Source of the DNA: Isoetes taiwanensis | Taxonomy: Eukaryota; Streptophyta; Lycopodiopsida; Isoetales; Isoetaceae | NCBI GenBank assembly: GCA_021234155.1 | Contig: JAJEKV010000052.1 | Coordinates: forward strand, 4,697,606-4,761,605 | DNA length: 64,000 nt | Direction of reading: 5' to 3' | Shown here: positions 35,471 to 47,849 of the stretch, one piece after another | How positions within the stretch are numbered: the stretch's first letter is position 1 | How the letters are laid out: the number at the start of each line of letters is the position of its first letter | Notes under the pieces: generated by a model | What the model saw: the letters and a program-made list of their open reading frames with translations, nothing else | The model's database searches: none | What the model was told of the DNA's origin: nothing | Position numbers and translations under genes: made by a program

Positions 35471-35734
35471 ACACAGTTGTTCCTAAAAAGCCGATAAGAA
35501 AAGTACAGTTCAAGGAACATGCTTCTAAGGAATGCCCTACTGCCCAAGCTCATAATCTGGAAGATAGACCTAAAACATCCCAAGCAGAAGAAGAAAGAGA
35601 ACGATTGAAAGCAGTGGCTTCGGAACAAGAAAAAGGCCAGTTGCAAATTGCATACATGAAGACATTAAGTGCCACAGCAGTCCCATCCTCATGGTTGTTT
35701 AAGCTCAGAGGTAAAATCGCATATCAGAGATTGT

Positions 35735-38700
35735 TGTCCTGCTAGATGATAGAGCAACTCATGATTTTATTTTCATGGATGTGGTAAATGAGCTGAAGTT
35801 GCCAGTTTATGATTTGCAAACTCAGCTTTCTGTAGTACAAGAGCTTAAAGAGTCAGAAGGCCACTGTAACAAATTTGTTATTGCGCCATTGCAAATGGAA
35901 ACTTACTCTGAGTACAGGGCACTCTTAGTAGCTGATCTGGGAACTGTGGATGTGATTCTTGGAATAGGATGGCAAATCCAGTATGATGTACAACCCAACT
36001 ATCGCCAAAGAACTATCAAAATGTTTGTATTGGACAGCCAATATTTCTAAAAGCTGAATATGCAAATGAATGTGAACCTTTGCTATCATATTCTGAAGCA
36101 AAGACCTTAATACAAAATGACGTTGAGTTATATTTCATCTATTTGAGAGACTCTGATCCTCCATCTCAAACTCCTCCTGAATTGTATGGTTTCTTTAAAC
36201 AATTTGATGATTTGTTTAAAGATGAGGAGACTTTGGACCTTTCTCCACCTCGTCCTGAAGACCATGCTATTCATTTACACCCAGATGCAAAGCCTCCAAA
36301 TAGAGCACCTTACAGAGTAAGTCATTTTGAGAAGCTAGAGCTGGAAAAAAAATTAAGGGAGATGTTAGAATGGCAGTTGATTCAGTCAAACAGTTCTCCT
36401 TTTGGAGCAGCTATTATTCTGATCAAAAAGAAGGACAAGGAATATAGAACGTGCATGGATTACAGGGCTCTTAGCAAATTGACAATCAAAGATAAATTTT
36501 CAGTTCCTAGAGCAGATGATTTGTTTGGTGAACTACGAGGTGCCTACATATTTAGCAAGATAGATCTCAAGGCAGGCTATCATCAAATCAGAATGAAGGA
36601 GTCGGATATTAAGAAAAACAACTTTCAAAACCACTTTTTGACACTATAAATTCAAAGTGACGCCATTTGGATTCACTAATGCACCATCAACTTTTTGCCG
36701 ATTGATGAGGGGAGTTTTGGCACCTGTGCTGGGAAAATGTGTTGTTGTGTTCTTTGATGATATTCTTGTCTACAGCAGATCCATAAAAGAGCATAAGAAA
36801 CACCTTCAACAAGTTTTTGATTTTTTCAGACAAAATCAGCTATTTATTAATGAATCCAAAACCCGTTTCTTTATGCAAGAAGTTGGATATCTTGGGCACA
36901 TTGTATCCAAAGATGGAATTAGAATGGATCCAGATAAGGTGAAAGCTATTCTTAATTGGCCTCAATCTAATAATGTCAAAGAATTGCGCTCCTTTGTGCA
37001 ACTATGCAGTTATTACCGTCGATTTGTGAAGGATTTTGCGAAAATAACTCTTTCATTGAATAGATTTATAAAAAAGGATATACCGTTTCAGTGGAATGAT
37101 GATGTAAAAAAAAACTTTTCAGGATCTTAAGCACAAGATGGCAACTGAGCCTGTATTAGCTCTTCTTGATTGGAATAAATCATTTATAGTGTGCTCAGAT
37201 GCAAGCGATAGTGCTATTGGCACAGTGCTTATGCAAGATGGTCACCCATTGGCTTACATTAGCCATATGCTAAATCCTTCTAAACAGGACTACAATACTT
37301 ATGAGAAAGAGTTGATTGCTTCTTTACTACATGCACTAAAGAAATGAAGATATTATTTGATGGAGACTAAATTCATAGCCCGATTTGATCAGCAAAGTTC
37401 AAGGGATATTCAAACTCAGGGTATCATAAATGCACACCATTTGAAACTCATTGATACTATCAAAGACTTTGATGGCATGCAGCTAGAGTATAAACCAGGG
37501 AAGGAAAATAAGGTTGCTGATGCTTTAAGCCGGGTGTTTACACATGCTATGTCTATTGCCATAATCATTGACTAAGATCCAATGAAATTGGATTATAGAA
37601 GTGATACTTCTTTTGCAATGCAAGAAAGCTGAGATCCTCTTGGAGAATACAGGTTGCATAATGGTTCCCTTTTGTACCGAAATTGCTTATATGTTACACA
37701 AGCATATAGGCAGAAAATGTTGCAAAAATGTCATGAACCTCCTTATTCTGGTCATCGAGGAGTTCAAGCTACATTTACTACTGAACGATTCTATTGGTCT
37801 AAACTGGGAAGGGATGTCAGAAGATATGTAGAAGCTTGTACAATTTGTCAGCAAGTTAAAGCTTCAACTAGTAAACCGGCTGGATTGTCACAATCCTTAC
37901 CAATACCAAAAGCGCATGAAGCACATTATTATGGATTTCATCCAGGGCTTCCCAAATTGTTCTCATAAGAACAATTAGATATGGACAGTAGTGGACCGGC
38001 TGTCTAAACAAGCTCATTTTTACTTGTAAGTCCACAATCTGGAAACACAGAAATAGGAGACATAAGGGCTCAATGTATGACAAGAATTAGGACTCCCTCG
38101 GGAGTTATCACGGTTTTTGTGTGCTCTTCAAATTGTCACTAACTGATGCTGATGTTGATAATGGCAGACTTTGTGATGGAGCATTATGATATGGTGATCC
38201 CTCCATGGCGAAGGAGATATGCTTCGAGCAATGGACGAGAAACCAAATCAAGGAGAAAATGGCGACTCTGAAGCAGGAAATTTTGGCCCAAACAGCCATT
38301 GGTATTATTCTAGACTATGAAGATCTCTGGTGATGGAATGGTTTGAAGATGTTTTTTGCGGCCAAATGGGAGGAGCATTTTGATAAAACTTCGGAACTAA
38401 TGTTGCAGTTCATGGTTCATACTCCTCTTGATCTAGATGAACTTGAAACGGTCTTCCACATAGTGCAGGTTGACCTATTAGAGTTTGCTCTTCGCTATGA
38501 ATGATCTGTTAAGGCTCCTTTGATACTGTTTAAATACTTTCAAACTATTTTCTAAATTTTTGGATAAGGATCATAGTCTTTAGACACAGCTATTTTTGTA
38601 TTTTTTAAAGTTGTGTTCTATCTTCACTTCCTTTAGGGGATGAGTAAGCATTTGCAAAGGTTTACTTTTTCATTTGCAATTGCTGTATATATTCATGTAA

Positions 38701-39600
38701 GTCTTTTGCATGTAATATAATTTCCTGCCTTAACCTAAAAAAAGAAAAAAAAAAGTCCATTATGACAACTCCTCAAGCGAGCAAACTCTTTTTGAATGAG
38801 ATATTTAGGATACATGGATTGCCTGATGCAATTATCACAGATGCAGATCCAATATTTTGCAGCAAATTTTGGTCAGGACTAATGAAGAATTTAGGTACTG
38901 AAGTTTTTCATGGCCTATCATCCTCAAACAAATGGTCAATCAGAAGTTGTTAATAGAACTATTGAGGATATGTTACGAGCTTATGTAGCAGAAAGGAAAA
39001 CTCAGCGGGAAGATTATCTGTATATGCTGAAATTTGCATATAACAATACCGTTCATTCGGTAACACAGAAAACTCCATTTAAAATTATCTATAGATGTGA
39101 TTTAGATTCATCTATCACAAAGATTAGAGGTGAAGTTCCCACTTCAGATGAAGTCACTCATGACTTTACAGACATTTTGAAGGAAGTCAAGACTCGCCTT
39201 CTCAACAATCAGGAGGCTATGATGTCTAAATTGGCAAAGAAGTGGAGAAAAGTTGAACACAAACAAGGACAATGGGTGTGGATACATTTTCGCAAGAAGA
39301 GGCTTCGCAAAATGGGTACAAGGTATGTGAAACTGGCACCTAGGTATTATAGACCATTCCAAATTAAAGATAGAGTAGATGAGAATGCATATCGCCTATG
39401 TCTATATGGGAAATAGCTTAACCTTCATCCAGTCTTTAATGGCGTACTAAAGCCCTTCAAGGAAGATGAAATTTCTCCTGAGGTTTTGCAAAAAATGTAC
39501 TATCTAGATATTCCTATCATCAAAGGAAATGAAGGGATACTAGAACCTGAGAAGATTCTTACACATCAAGACAAAGAGATTATGAACAAACTCTGAGGCA
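35735..39600 (+). pseudogene. Ty3 Pol (protease, RT, RNase H, integrase), broken
   Basis: Protease: VLLDDRATHDFIF near 35735, where the usual DSGATH reads DDRATH, so the catalytic triplet is changed. RT: CMDYRALSKLTI, FSKIDLKAGYHQIRM, then a frameshift near 36650 and FFDDILVYS (36750-36776). RNase H: CSDASDSAIGTVL and VADALSRV (37190-37540), with a TGA near 37347. The integrase zinc region (HRGVQ...CTICQQ) lies at 37750-37855. The core continues VDRLSKQAHF and, after a 718-bp insert, GLPDAIITDADPIF and HPQTNGQSEVVNR. A C-terminal segment resembles HPVFNGVLKPF. No clear chromodomain remains. Confidence 0.85.
38035..38752 (+). mobile_element. Retroposed copy with poly(A) inside the integrase
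   Basis: A 718-bp segment ending in an A-rich tail (38736-38752) is flanked by AAGTCCA on both sides (38028-38034 and 38753-38759). It interrupts the integrase between the VDRLSKQAHF and GLPDAII segments. This is LINE-type retroposition. A 99-codon reading frame (38205-38504, one in-frame TGA at 38331) is followed by 3'UTR-like sequence. The source gene is not recognised. Confidence 0.75.
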
Positions 39601-40110
39601 TGTTTAATTTGAAATTATTTCAACTACATGATATTTAACTTGTTGCAATAAATATTATTTGTCTGGCCATGACAACCAAGGAAATTCCAGCGTGGAATAT
39701 CTAAAGATTGATATATGTTGGTCGGGCTTAATTGCCTAAGGCTCAAATATCTCTAAACGAGTTGAGCTCAAAGACCTCAGATTGACTTGAGGCCATCTCG
39801 AAATGATTTGAGATGAAAACCCTCAGATTGACTTAAGGCCATCTCTAACAAATTGAAATGAGCAATTTTTCCTATGATTAACAAGGGCGTTCAATCTTGG
39901 AAAGAGAAGGATTATACAGTAGTAGAACAAAATACTAGCTCGGGGGGTGTGATTCACAATCAACAAGTGACTTAAATGAAACCATTGGCTCATTAAATGT
40001 TTATGGCTGATAACAAAACTTGATATCAACCCATCCGAACTTGTCCTCACAAGGATTCAAAGCCTGGTCTCTAGCTTGAAATACCAAGCGCCTAACCAAG
40101 ATACCAATCT

Positions 40111-42218
40111 TGGACTTAATAAGAAAAGGCTAAAGATTTTTCCATAAAGGTAAAGGTCGGAAAGGAAATTTACTCCAGAGTACCCATGCTCTTTTCGTCA
40201 AATAGGTGTATGTATGTAAACCATATAGCTCTTCTTTTTCAGAGAGTACATGAATGACGAGATTCCTTGTAGTATTCCTAGCAAAGTCAATATTCTCTGC
40301 CCATATGGTGCTAAGTTGCAGAATACAATGCACGACCAAGACAAATCAAAACTGACTCATCTCATCAAACTCAGTGCTTTTTATGTGAGTTTCTAAATGA
40401 GCCCAACGTTAAATCCGACTTTCCAAGTTACTGCGAAAATACCTGGTCAGGATCATGCCAAAGCTCTTCCGCATCTCGTGGTGCAAGTAGAATGGTGATA
40501 TGATCTAGCACATCTTGATGACTAATTGCCATTCAAGCAGAACTGAGTCAAAATAATAAGAACAATTATACTCATAAAAACTCATCACTAATTTGCAGAA
40601 AACGTGAGCCGCAACAATCAAATATTCCTAAACATAGCAATGTATTTGTCAGCATGATCATGCGAGTGCCAACTATCATGAAAATGAGTGCCAACGCCTG
40701 GGAGGAGTATTTTGTCCTCCTTTACAACCATCCAGCGTTAATCTGATTTCTCCGAGGGAAAAAACTTAGAAGGCAGAAATCACATAAAGCTTCACATGAC
40801 AATTGTGCTTATGCAGAATAAAGCCTTCCCCTTTCATTCTAAAATGGGAGCAGAATGCCTGAAGTCAATCTCCACAGAGTTTAACTACATTTTCTCTATC
40901 TTGCTTCGAAATTCACATGCTAATCTGCAGATCCAATGAGCAAAATAAATGCACCATTCCTGGGACCAGAAAACTTGAACCCAACTATAATAACTGCTAC
41001 TCAAGGCTAGAATAGATGATTGTTATCAACCGAGGAATTAAAATGCACAACTCTGGGTGGATGATCACACAGGCATATGTCAACTATAAAATATGTGAAG
41101 GTCCTCTAAGAAATCTGTCCATGAAATCATATGATAACAATGGTATGGAGTTTAAAGAAAATAACTGTTGTGCAAAATAGTATAATATCCTCAATGTTTG
41201 ACGTGCATGTTAGAACATGTTACTATCTAGGAACAACATTGAAACAATAGGTCTAAAAAGGAAAAAGACTTGAACCAATTTACAAGTCCATTAATGCAAA
41301 ATAGGTCATATCCTTCGAAGGTGAAGTAAAATAACAAGAGCACCAATGCGAAAAAAGGTTATATCCCTCTAAAGTGAAGGAACTTAATTTTGCAAAAAAC
41401 GATAACATAGCATCTAAAGAGAAAACACGTCTAGCAACACAATTTACAAGCGCATGTTGGAAGTAGAAAAAATGCATCATGTAGCACTCCATGGTGTTAA
41501 AAGCTACAAGAAAAATTAGCAATTTCGATATGTTATTTTCGGGGCAATATGCTAGATAATATGGTAGAGCTAATAGGTATATTTTACCTCAAAAAATGAC
41601 ACAGTGGATATGTCGAAAAGCTACAAGATACATTAGCAATTTCAATATGCGATTCTTAGGGCAATATTAAAGAAACTGATAGGTATGTCTTAGCGCAAAA
41701 ATTGAGCGTGGTATAAACCTGCACTCGAACCTCAACCTGGGCAATGAAAAGCTAATGGCCTACCCAAAGGAGCTACCAAGAAAAAACAAAATTAATTTTT
41801 CTATCTTATCTTACCCAGAAAAAAATGGTGAGCTGAAAAGAAGAAGAAGAAGAGATCAAGAAAAATAACGACGAGAAAAGATAACAATAGGCAGGGGACT
41901 AGATCTCAAAATGAAGAAGATCGGATGCCCATACAGAGAACCGGGAACCTCGTGTTGTATGCAGACTAGCATGGAGGTCAGGGTAAAATGCTAAGCAAGT
42001 CCTAAATTCTAATAACATCCCATATGCAATTCTCACAAGAAAAAACGAATCCGAGGTAACCTTGATTAACATAAAGATGTCATGTGCAAGAATACCAGAA
42101 GAACGCCATAAATAAATAAACTCAACACAGCAATTTAATTGGATACGAGCATTTTAACTAATGTTAGCACCAAAATATAAGCATGAAATGCTTAAGAATG
42201 GGTTAAGAATAAAAGAAA
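40111..42218. other. Gene-free stretch
   Basis: AT-rich DNA with no recognised gene or transposon domain. A phrase around CAAAAA..AAGCTACAAGA(A/T)..ATTAGCAATTTC.ATATG recurs near 41500 and 41620, which suggests a small local duplication. Confidence 0.5.
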
Positions 42219-43318
42219 TTTATTGCACTCGCTGCAATTGGGGGCTTTGAGGTTCTTCCGGATTCTGGCTCCTACCTTGGAGAGGTGTTTAAGCCATAAC
42301 AACTAGGTTGAATCTTCTCCAGTATATTAACATGAAAGGAAAATCCCTCCTTCTTAGCTGATATTTTAAGGCAGCGGGGTTAGTTGATTCAGAGGGACCA
42401 TTGACAGATTTGTGCTCTAAGACTTATTCAGCTGGCATCTTAGGCACTCACTTTGCAATAGTTTTCGGATGTTGAGCAGACTTGTGTTGTATTTAGCATC
42501 TTGATCCTTGTTTGTTCCTTTGCATGAAATTTTCCGGAGGATGCTCAAGGTGTGTAGAGCAACTTACCAGCAAAAGGTTGTTTTAGCTCGAGTGTTGGTG
42601 ATGTCTTGGAAGGCATTGGTGGGGTGTGGCTGCACTGCTTTAGTTTGGTGTTGGATCTAACAGATTCGGGATGCTTTAACATTTTGTTACCTTGGAAAAG
42701 GTTTAGCTTTTCATGTTGGCTCTCTTCTATCCCAGCTGGAAGAAGGGTGTGGTTGCAGGTGGCAGCATTATGAAAGGAGGTCATACTGAAGTGAAGATCT
42801 AAAAGGCATTTGGATCGGGAGGACCAGATGCATTTAAAACTGCTTATCAGGTTTGCTGGTTGGTTGAGTATAATGATGTTGATGCCCAAGCAGGTGATCA
42901 AAAGTAGATGTAGAAGTAGTAGATCACCCTTTGGGGAGGCCTCCAGAAGGCATTTGCATCTTGGAGAAGATGGTGAGTCAAATTATCTCTTAGTACAACT
43001 CGAAAAGAGTAAGTTGTCTCCTAGTAGTACCCCTTTGCACATGTGCAGCTTGAGGCCAAGTTAACGCGCGGAAAATTGCTTCTTTACCTCTATTGTGGTG
43101 TATCTGTAATCTCGGGTGGTGTTTCAAGTGGCATCGTCTTCATGTGTTATGGGATATTTTCTTTGGATGATCCCCTAGAATGGTGTTGTTTACTACCTCC
43201 ACACCTGGGTTTTACGAGCATCTGTTCTGACACATTTAGGTATCTGGATTTTTGGAGCCTTAAATAAATGTATTTATTTACATACTATTAATAAAAATAA
43301 AAAATATCGTGCCTTCCC

Positions 43319-43347
<29 letters not shown>
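42219..43347 (+). mobile_element. Retroposed element with poly(A) and 12-bp target duplication
   Basis: A 1,129-bp insert ends in a run of about 29 A (43319-43347). It is flanked by GAATAAAAGAAA at 42207-42218 and 43348-43359. Poly(A) plus a 12-bp direct repeat is the signature of LINE-driven insertion. No intact frame or known domain was found, so it may be a 5'-truncated LINE or a processed transcript. Confidence 0.8.
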
Positions 43348-43349
<2 letters not shown>

Positions 43350-43359
43350 ATAAAAGAAA

Positions 43360-44718
43360 GCAAGAATAACGATAAAAATAGTTCAAACTAACATACTCCA
43401 AAAGAGATTCGACTAACTAACTCAAGAAGTGCCATCGGAAGGAAGACGTGCATGGGGGGCACAAGCTGCACTTATACAAATCAATTTGAATCACGAAAAT
43501 TGAGGCAAGAAATGGACCTATAAACAATTAATTAAGATTGACTAAAAAAGGGTTGAAATGGCATGAGTCCATTCGTTGGGATAAGGAAAGCCCATCATAG
43601 GCTTAGAGAAAAAAGAAGGCAGGCAGGTAGAAGCGAAAGGCTAAACAAGTGATGGAGGAGATGGTATATCTTCCTGTGGCAATGCCTCCTTGATCCAATC
43701 GGATAGGCCCTAAAAAAGGCAGCCCAGATGGCATGTGCCCTCTCTACATGCGACCAGCTGGATGCCGCCTAGTGGATCTACGACCGTGGAGCTCATGCTT
43801 GGCATCGATCTGCATGCTGGAAAGCTAGAATCCAACCGCGCCTTCTGCCTGCTCCAAAAATGCCCCTTACAAAAAAGACATGAGAAACACAGGGAATAGA
43901 GAATAGAGGCAGAGAGAAATTTTGGCTTGAGCTGCAGAGGCAGAGAGGAATTTTGGCTGAGCTGCTTTGACGTTCATGTGGCCTCCAGATAGAATCAGGT
44001 ATGTCACTTGGTACCATCATCGCCTTGCTGCTGCAATCGTTGTACCAATCCTTGGCTAGCATGTCAAGTTCAGCTACATCCTAAAGCAAACAAGGATGGA
44101 TGGTTGTATCTACTCCTCAAAAGGATATGCTGGGATCCACCGAATCTACTTCTTAAATAAGGATATTTGGGGATCACCTAGCCATTACCAGACCGGTAAA
44201 AGAAAATCAATTGGTTGAATCATAATTTCTTTGTCGCTGAAGTAGATAAGACAAGCAACAATGTTATATTCATATGCCCTTCACACATTGCTCTTTTTTT
44301 TTTTTTTTTTTTTTTGGGCAATTAATAGGCTTAATGGAGAAGACTTTGAAAAAAGTAGGCACCACGAGGTAGAGCAGAGTATCCAGAGCAATTCTTGAGC
44401 TTTTGCAGTTTCTGAGTTTACTCTGTTCTTGTATGGCTCTAATCTTGACCGATAGAGCACTCTATTCCAACCATCGCTATCCAAAACTCCATCTCTAAGC
44501 TTAATAAATCCTAACCGATGCACTCTGTCCAGCCAAAAATCCATCCTAACCTGCACAAATCAATATAAATAGATGCAATAAAGTCATTTATTGGCCGTGG
44601 CCTAAAAAAAAGACAGAACAAGCCAATGCCATAGATATTCGCTCTATCCAATGCAACTGAGTTCTTCGAGACCGAACAAAGCCATGCATCTGCAATATAA
44701 AAATCGGTTAAACCTGCA
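43360..44718. other. Gene-free stretch with a poly(T) tract
   Basis: No gene was recognised. A T-run of about 22 nt at 44294-44315 could be the poly(A) tail of a minus-strand retroposon extending rightward, but no target duplication was found to prove it. Confidence 0.4.
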
Positions 44719-46751
44719 TGTGTGGCAACTATAGAGGTATTATACTCGTATGTACAAAGATGGTCATCACACGAATGCAAAAGAGTACTTGCACGAGGCA
44801 AGGTTCGAACTTGAAAATCTTTAATTGCAAGCCACATATCTTTGTCAATTAAACTACCTATTTTGCTTCCTTATATTTCTTTACATCAACCTCATATGCA
44901 TGTTGTTCTCTAGGAGATTCTGGAACCTTTCAAAACCTAGGTGCATGTGCGACACTTGACGTGATCTCATCTATTGCAGTGGTGCGATCCAGACCATTGG
45001 TCTAAATATAAATAGAGAGCCTCATTCTTGCCAAATCATTCCGCTCAATGCCAGTCTTGAGCCATTCTAGCTTGAGCTTTTGTATTCTGCTCAGTTATTC
45101 AATTTTTTCCAGCATATTTTTTGCGTATTTCTCGCATATTTCCTCTTGTCTTTGAATAGGTTCATGAGAGTTTGAACCGAAATCCCTATTGGTTCTTATT
45201 TGCTCAGGATCTAAATATTCCTTCATTCATATTTGTTGTTTTTTGTCTCGATAAAGAAGATTTCATCCTTATTACAGCAGGTCCAATGGATTGTTCAACT
45301 ATGTCAACAATTGTAGTTGGATAATAAAGAGCTCAGGGAATGGGTTGCTTCATATGAATCTGCTTCTAGCTCTGGATTGAGGTCATAAGAGCCTAAAATT
45401 AGCTTGCCCGAGAAGTTTGATGACATTCGGTCTAAGCTTTGTATTTTTTATCAAGTCTGGCTTGTGATTCAACTCTATCCTTATAGATATTCCATGGCCC
45501 AGGAGCAAGGCCAGCTTTAAGTTGGTTCACTCTCTTGCCAGAGAGAGGATTCCCATAGTTGCAAGATTTTACTACTTCCATTACTGAGCTCGGAGCATGC
45601 TTTGGAGATGTAGAACATCAGCATACTCAACAATCTCAGTCAAGGCTCTCGTCTAGTATCAATTTATGTACAATCGAAGTTGAAGCAGAATTAGCGTTCA
45701 TCAGTTTTAAGCATACTTTCAGAGCGGCACCTGTCCTTATACACCTATATCCTTTGCATCCCTAGTTCTCGAAGTTGACGCATCAGATTTTACTCTTGGG
45801 AACATGTTGTCATAGGAGGGGGGGGTGATCCTGAGCTGGACACGATCGCTTGTCATTCCTGGAAGTTCTAGGCTACTAAAATCAACTATTCTATACAGTA
45901 AGGAACTTCTGGCGATTGTTGACTCTTTTAAGTGATGACAATTTCTTGAAGACTCTTTCAATAAGGTGATCATCTACACCGATCGTCAAAACTTGGAGTA
46001 TTTTTAGTCTTCTCGGGTTTTGAATTGTCGTCAGGCTCGATGGCATACACAAGCATTATCCCGCTTTGATTCTTTCATGAAGTTTTGATCTGGTACACTT
46101 CAAGAAAAACCAATTGCTTTTTCTTGCAGATCTTATCTAGAATCTAAGGCGTGTGAACCAACATTTGATCAGTAGTCCCAGGTCATTCTTGGTCCCAACA
46201 AGAATGACCATGCAACCATACAGGTATTATACCCCCCAGACGTTATCCAGATAAGCCAAGTTCAAGTACTCTGGCTCCAGCTCCATAGACTCAACTTCGT
46301 TACAGGAGGACGATGGCGTAACAACCATATAGGTATTATACTCATATGTACGAAGATAGTCGTCGCACAGATGCAAAACATAATTATGTAAGGCAGGTTT
46401 CGAACTTAGAAGTCTCTAGATGCAAGCCATATACATTTGCCAACTAAACTACCTATATTCCTTGATGAAGTTTTCTTGCATCTTTCTCATCGATATCTAG
46501 GAGTTCTGGAACATTCCAAGCCTACATGCATGTGCAATACTTGCCGTTATCTTATCCATTGGAGTGGCAAAACCATTGATATAGATATAAATAAAGGAGC
46601 TTCAATCTTGTCGAACCTTTCCGTTTCAATACCAGTTTTGAGCCATTCTAGCTCAAGTCCTTGTATTCTGCTCAATTATATCTATTTCTAACATTTCAGC
46701 ATATGTTTGGCGTATTTTTTGCGTATTTCCTCTTGTTTTTTTGTAGGTTTA
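44719..46751 (+). mobile_element. Internally deleted Ty3-type LTR element
   Basis: Direct long repeats of about 440 bp (44719-45164 and 46314-46751) are clearly related along their length (AGGTATTATACTC..., GAGCCATTCTAGCT..., GCGTATTTC.TC), with many substitutions. The internal part is only about 1.15 kb. It keeps a scrap of Gag (KISLPEKFDDIRSK near 45400) and an RNase H segment (KVIIYTDRQNLEYF, RQARWHT, LSRFDF; about 45960-46075). RT and integrase are gone. A purine-rich tract (CAGGAGGACGATGG) precedes the 3' repeat. Confidence 0.75.
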
Positions 46752-47691
46752 GGACAACAAGAACTGGTTAAATCTGCATCGATGCAGAATGGTAGATCCA
46801 AATACCATTTTGCAATGGATTGGGATAATACATGGCGGCACCAAAAAACGTGTAGCGACCCGAATACCATATTGTAGCAGTCAGGTTTTTTGGAGGAGCA
46901 AACACATAGCTTGCTATATCTGGTGCTATCTAGCTACATCAACTTCCTCTTGGTAGGTATCCATCTATTCCTTGTGTTTCCAGCTTGTGGTACAAGCTTT
47001 GGTCCTTGCTCAATTTCCAACCTCATTCTTGGTGTATTTGACCATTCTTTATAGGTTTTCGTAGTATATACGTTTCGTATTTTGGAGTAGGTTTCACAGG
47101 CTGGTGGTTAGAATGCTAAAGCCTTGGGCATATTTTTGAGATTCTCTCAACCAACGGCTGAAATGTAGCCATAAAGCAGACGCTACGTTTCTACAAGTAT
47201 CAGAAGAGCCTATAACTAACTAGTAGAATCTAATTTCTTCTTCCTTTTTTATACTAGTGGGTCTACAATGGATGTCCATCATTGTTGGATGTGGCATATG
47301 CTTTCTTGGAACTATGCAAGTAAAAACCCTTATCTTATAATCATATATACCCGTATTGTGATACCTTCTATAGTTTTGAGAATCCCATATCAAAATGCTT
47401 AAAGGATTCTATGATGTTCACATGTCTTACACTCCCTGTGCTCTTACGTGTTATTATGATGTAGATATTATCAACGTCACCACATTTTGGATGACCAACA
47501 GAGTGGACGTCTGTGGTTCCCGTGTCATTATAATCAAAGAGTTGGGTTGTGTGGGTAAGACAGATGAGAGGTGAGAGGGTCACATTCGTAAAAGTAAATT
47601 GACTCGATCGTAATGTGACATTGTATAGGAGAATGGGGCTTGGGCCCCCTTTTCGCAACAACTGCAGAGGCCACCTGCCATCACGGTAAAT
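46752..47691. other. Gene-free stretch
   Basis: No gene was recognised. A segment right after the 3' LTR (GGTTAAATCTGCATCG, near 46768) echoes the sequence just before the 5' LTR (GGTTAAACCTGCATG, near 44706). The LTR edges may therefore be drawn slightly short. Confidence 0.4.
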
Positions 47692-47849
47692 GTCGGATGT
47701 GGGCATGTTATAGCTAGCCTTAAATGGCAAAAAATCCGCTAAGTCCACAAAAACGCCATGTAATCTTTTTTGGGCGTGGCTATAACATGTCAAAGACACG
47801 GATATACCACGGATATGCCTGTGGCTATAACATGACGGCATCCGATATA
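47692..47849. repeat. Foldback element, ~158 bp
   Basis: TCGGATG..GGCATGTTATAGCTA at the left is repeated inverted at the right (TGGCTATAACATGACGGCATCCGA), with a further internal copy of GTGGCTATAACATG. It is probably a small MITE. The 157-codon minus-strand frame across it has no family features. Confidence 0.65.

Larger units (their letters stand above)
33915..40110 (+). mobile_element. Ty3 (gypsy) LTR retrotransposon, degenerate
   Basis: Order gag - protease - RT - RNase H - integrase, the Ty3 order. The 5' LTR is inferred as about 33915-34382. It contains a TATA-like CTATAAAAG near 34230 and ends CA, two bases before a primer-binding site at 34385-34396 (TGGTATCACACC, close to the usual initiator-tRNA-Met site). 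A segment at 34026-34140 matches 39990-40104 in direct orientation, which identifies the 3' LTR, but the rest of the LTRs has diverged strongly. The integrase is split by a retroposed insert. The copy is old and inactive. Confidence 0.85.

Noticed and set aside
44294-44560. Minus-strand retroposon with poly(A) tail
   Set aside because: Only the T-run supports it; no target duplication and no recognisable body.
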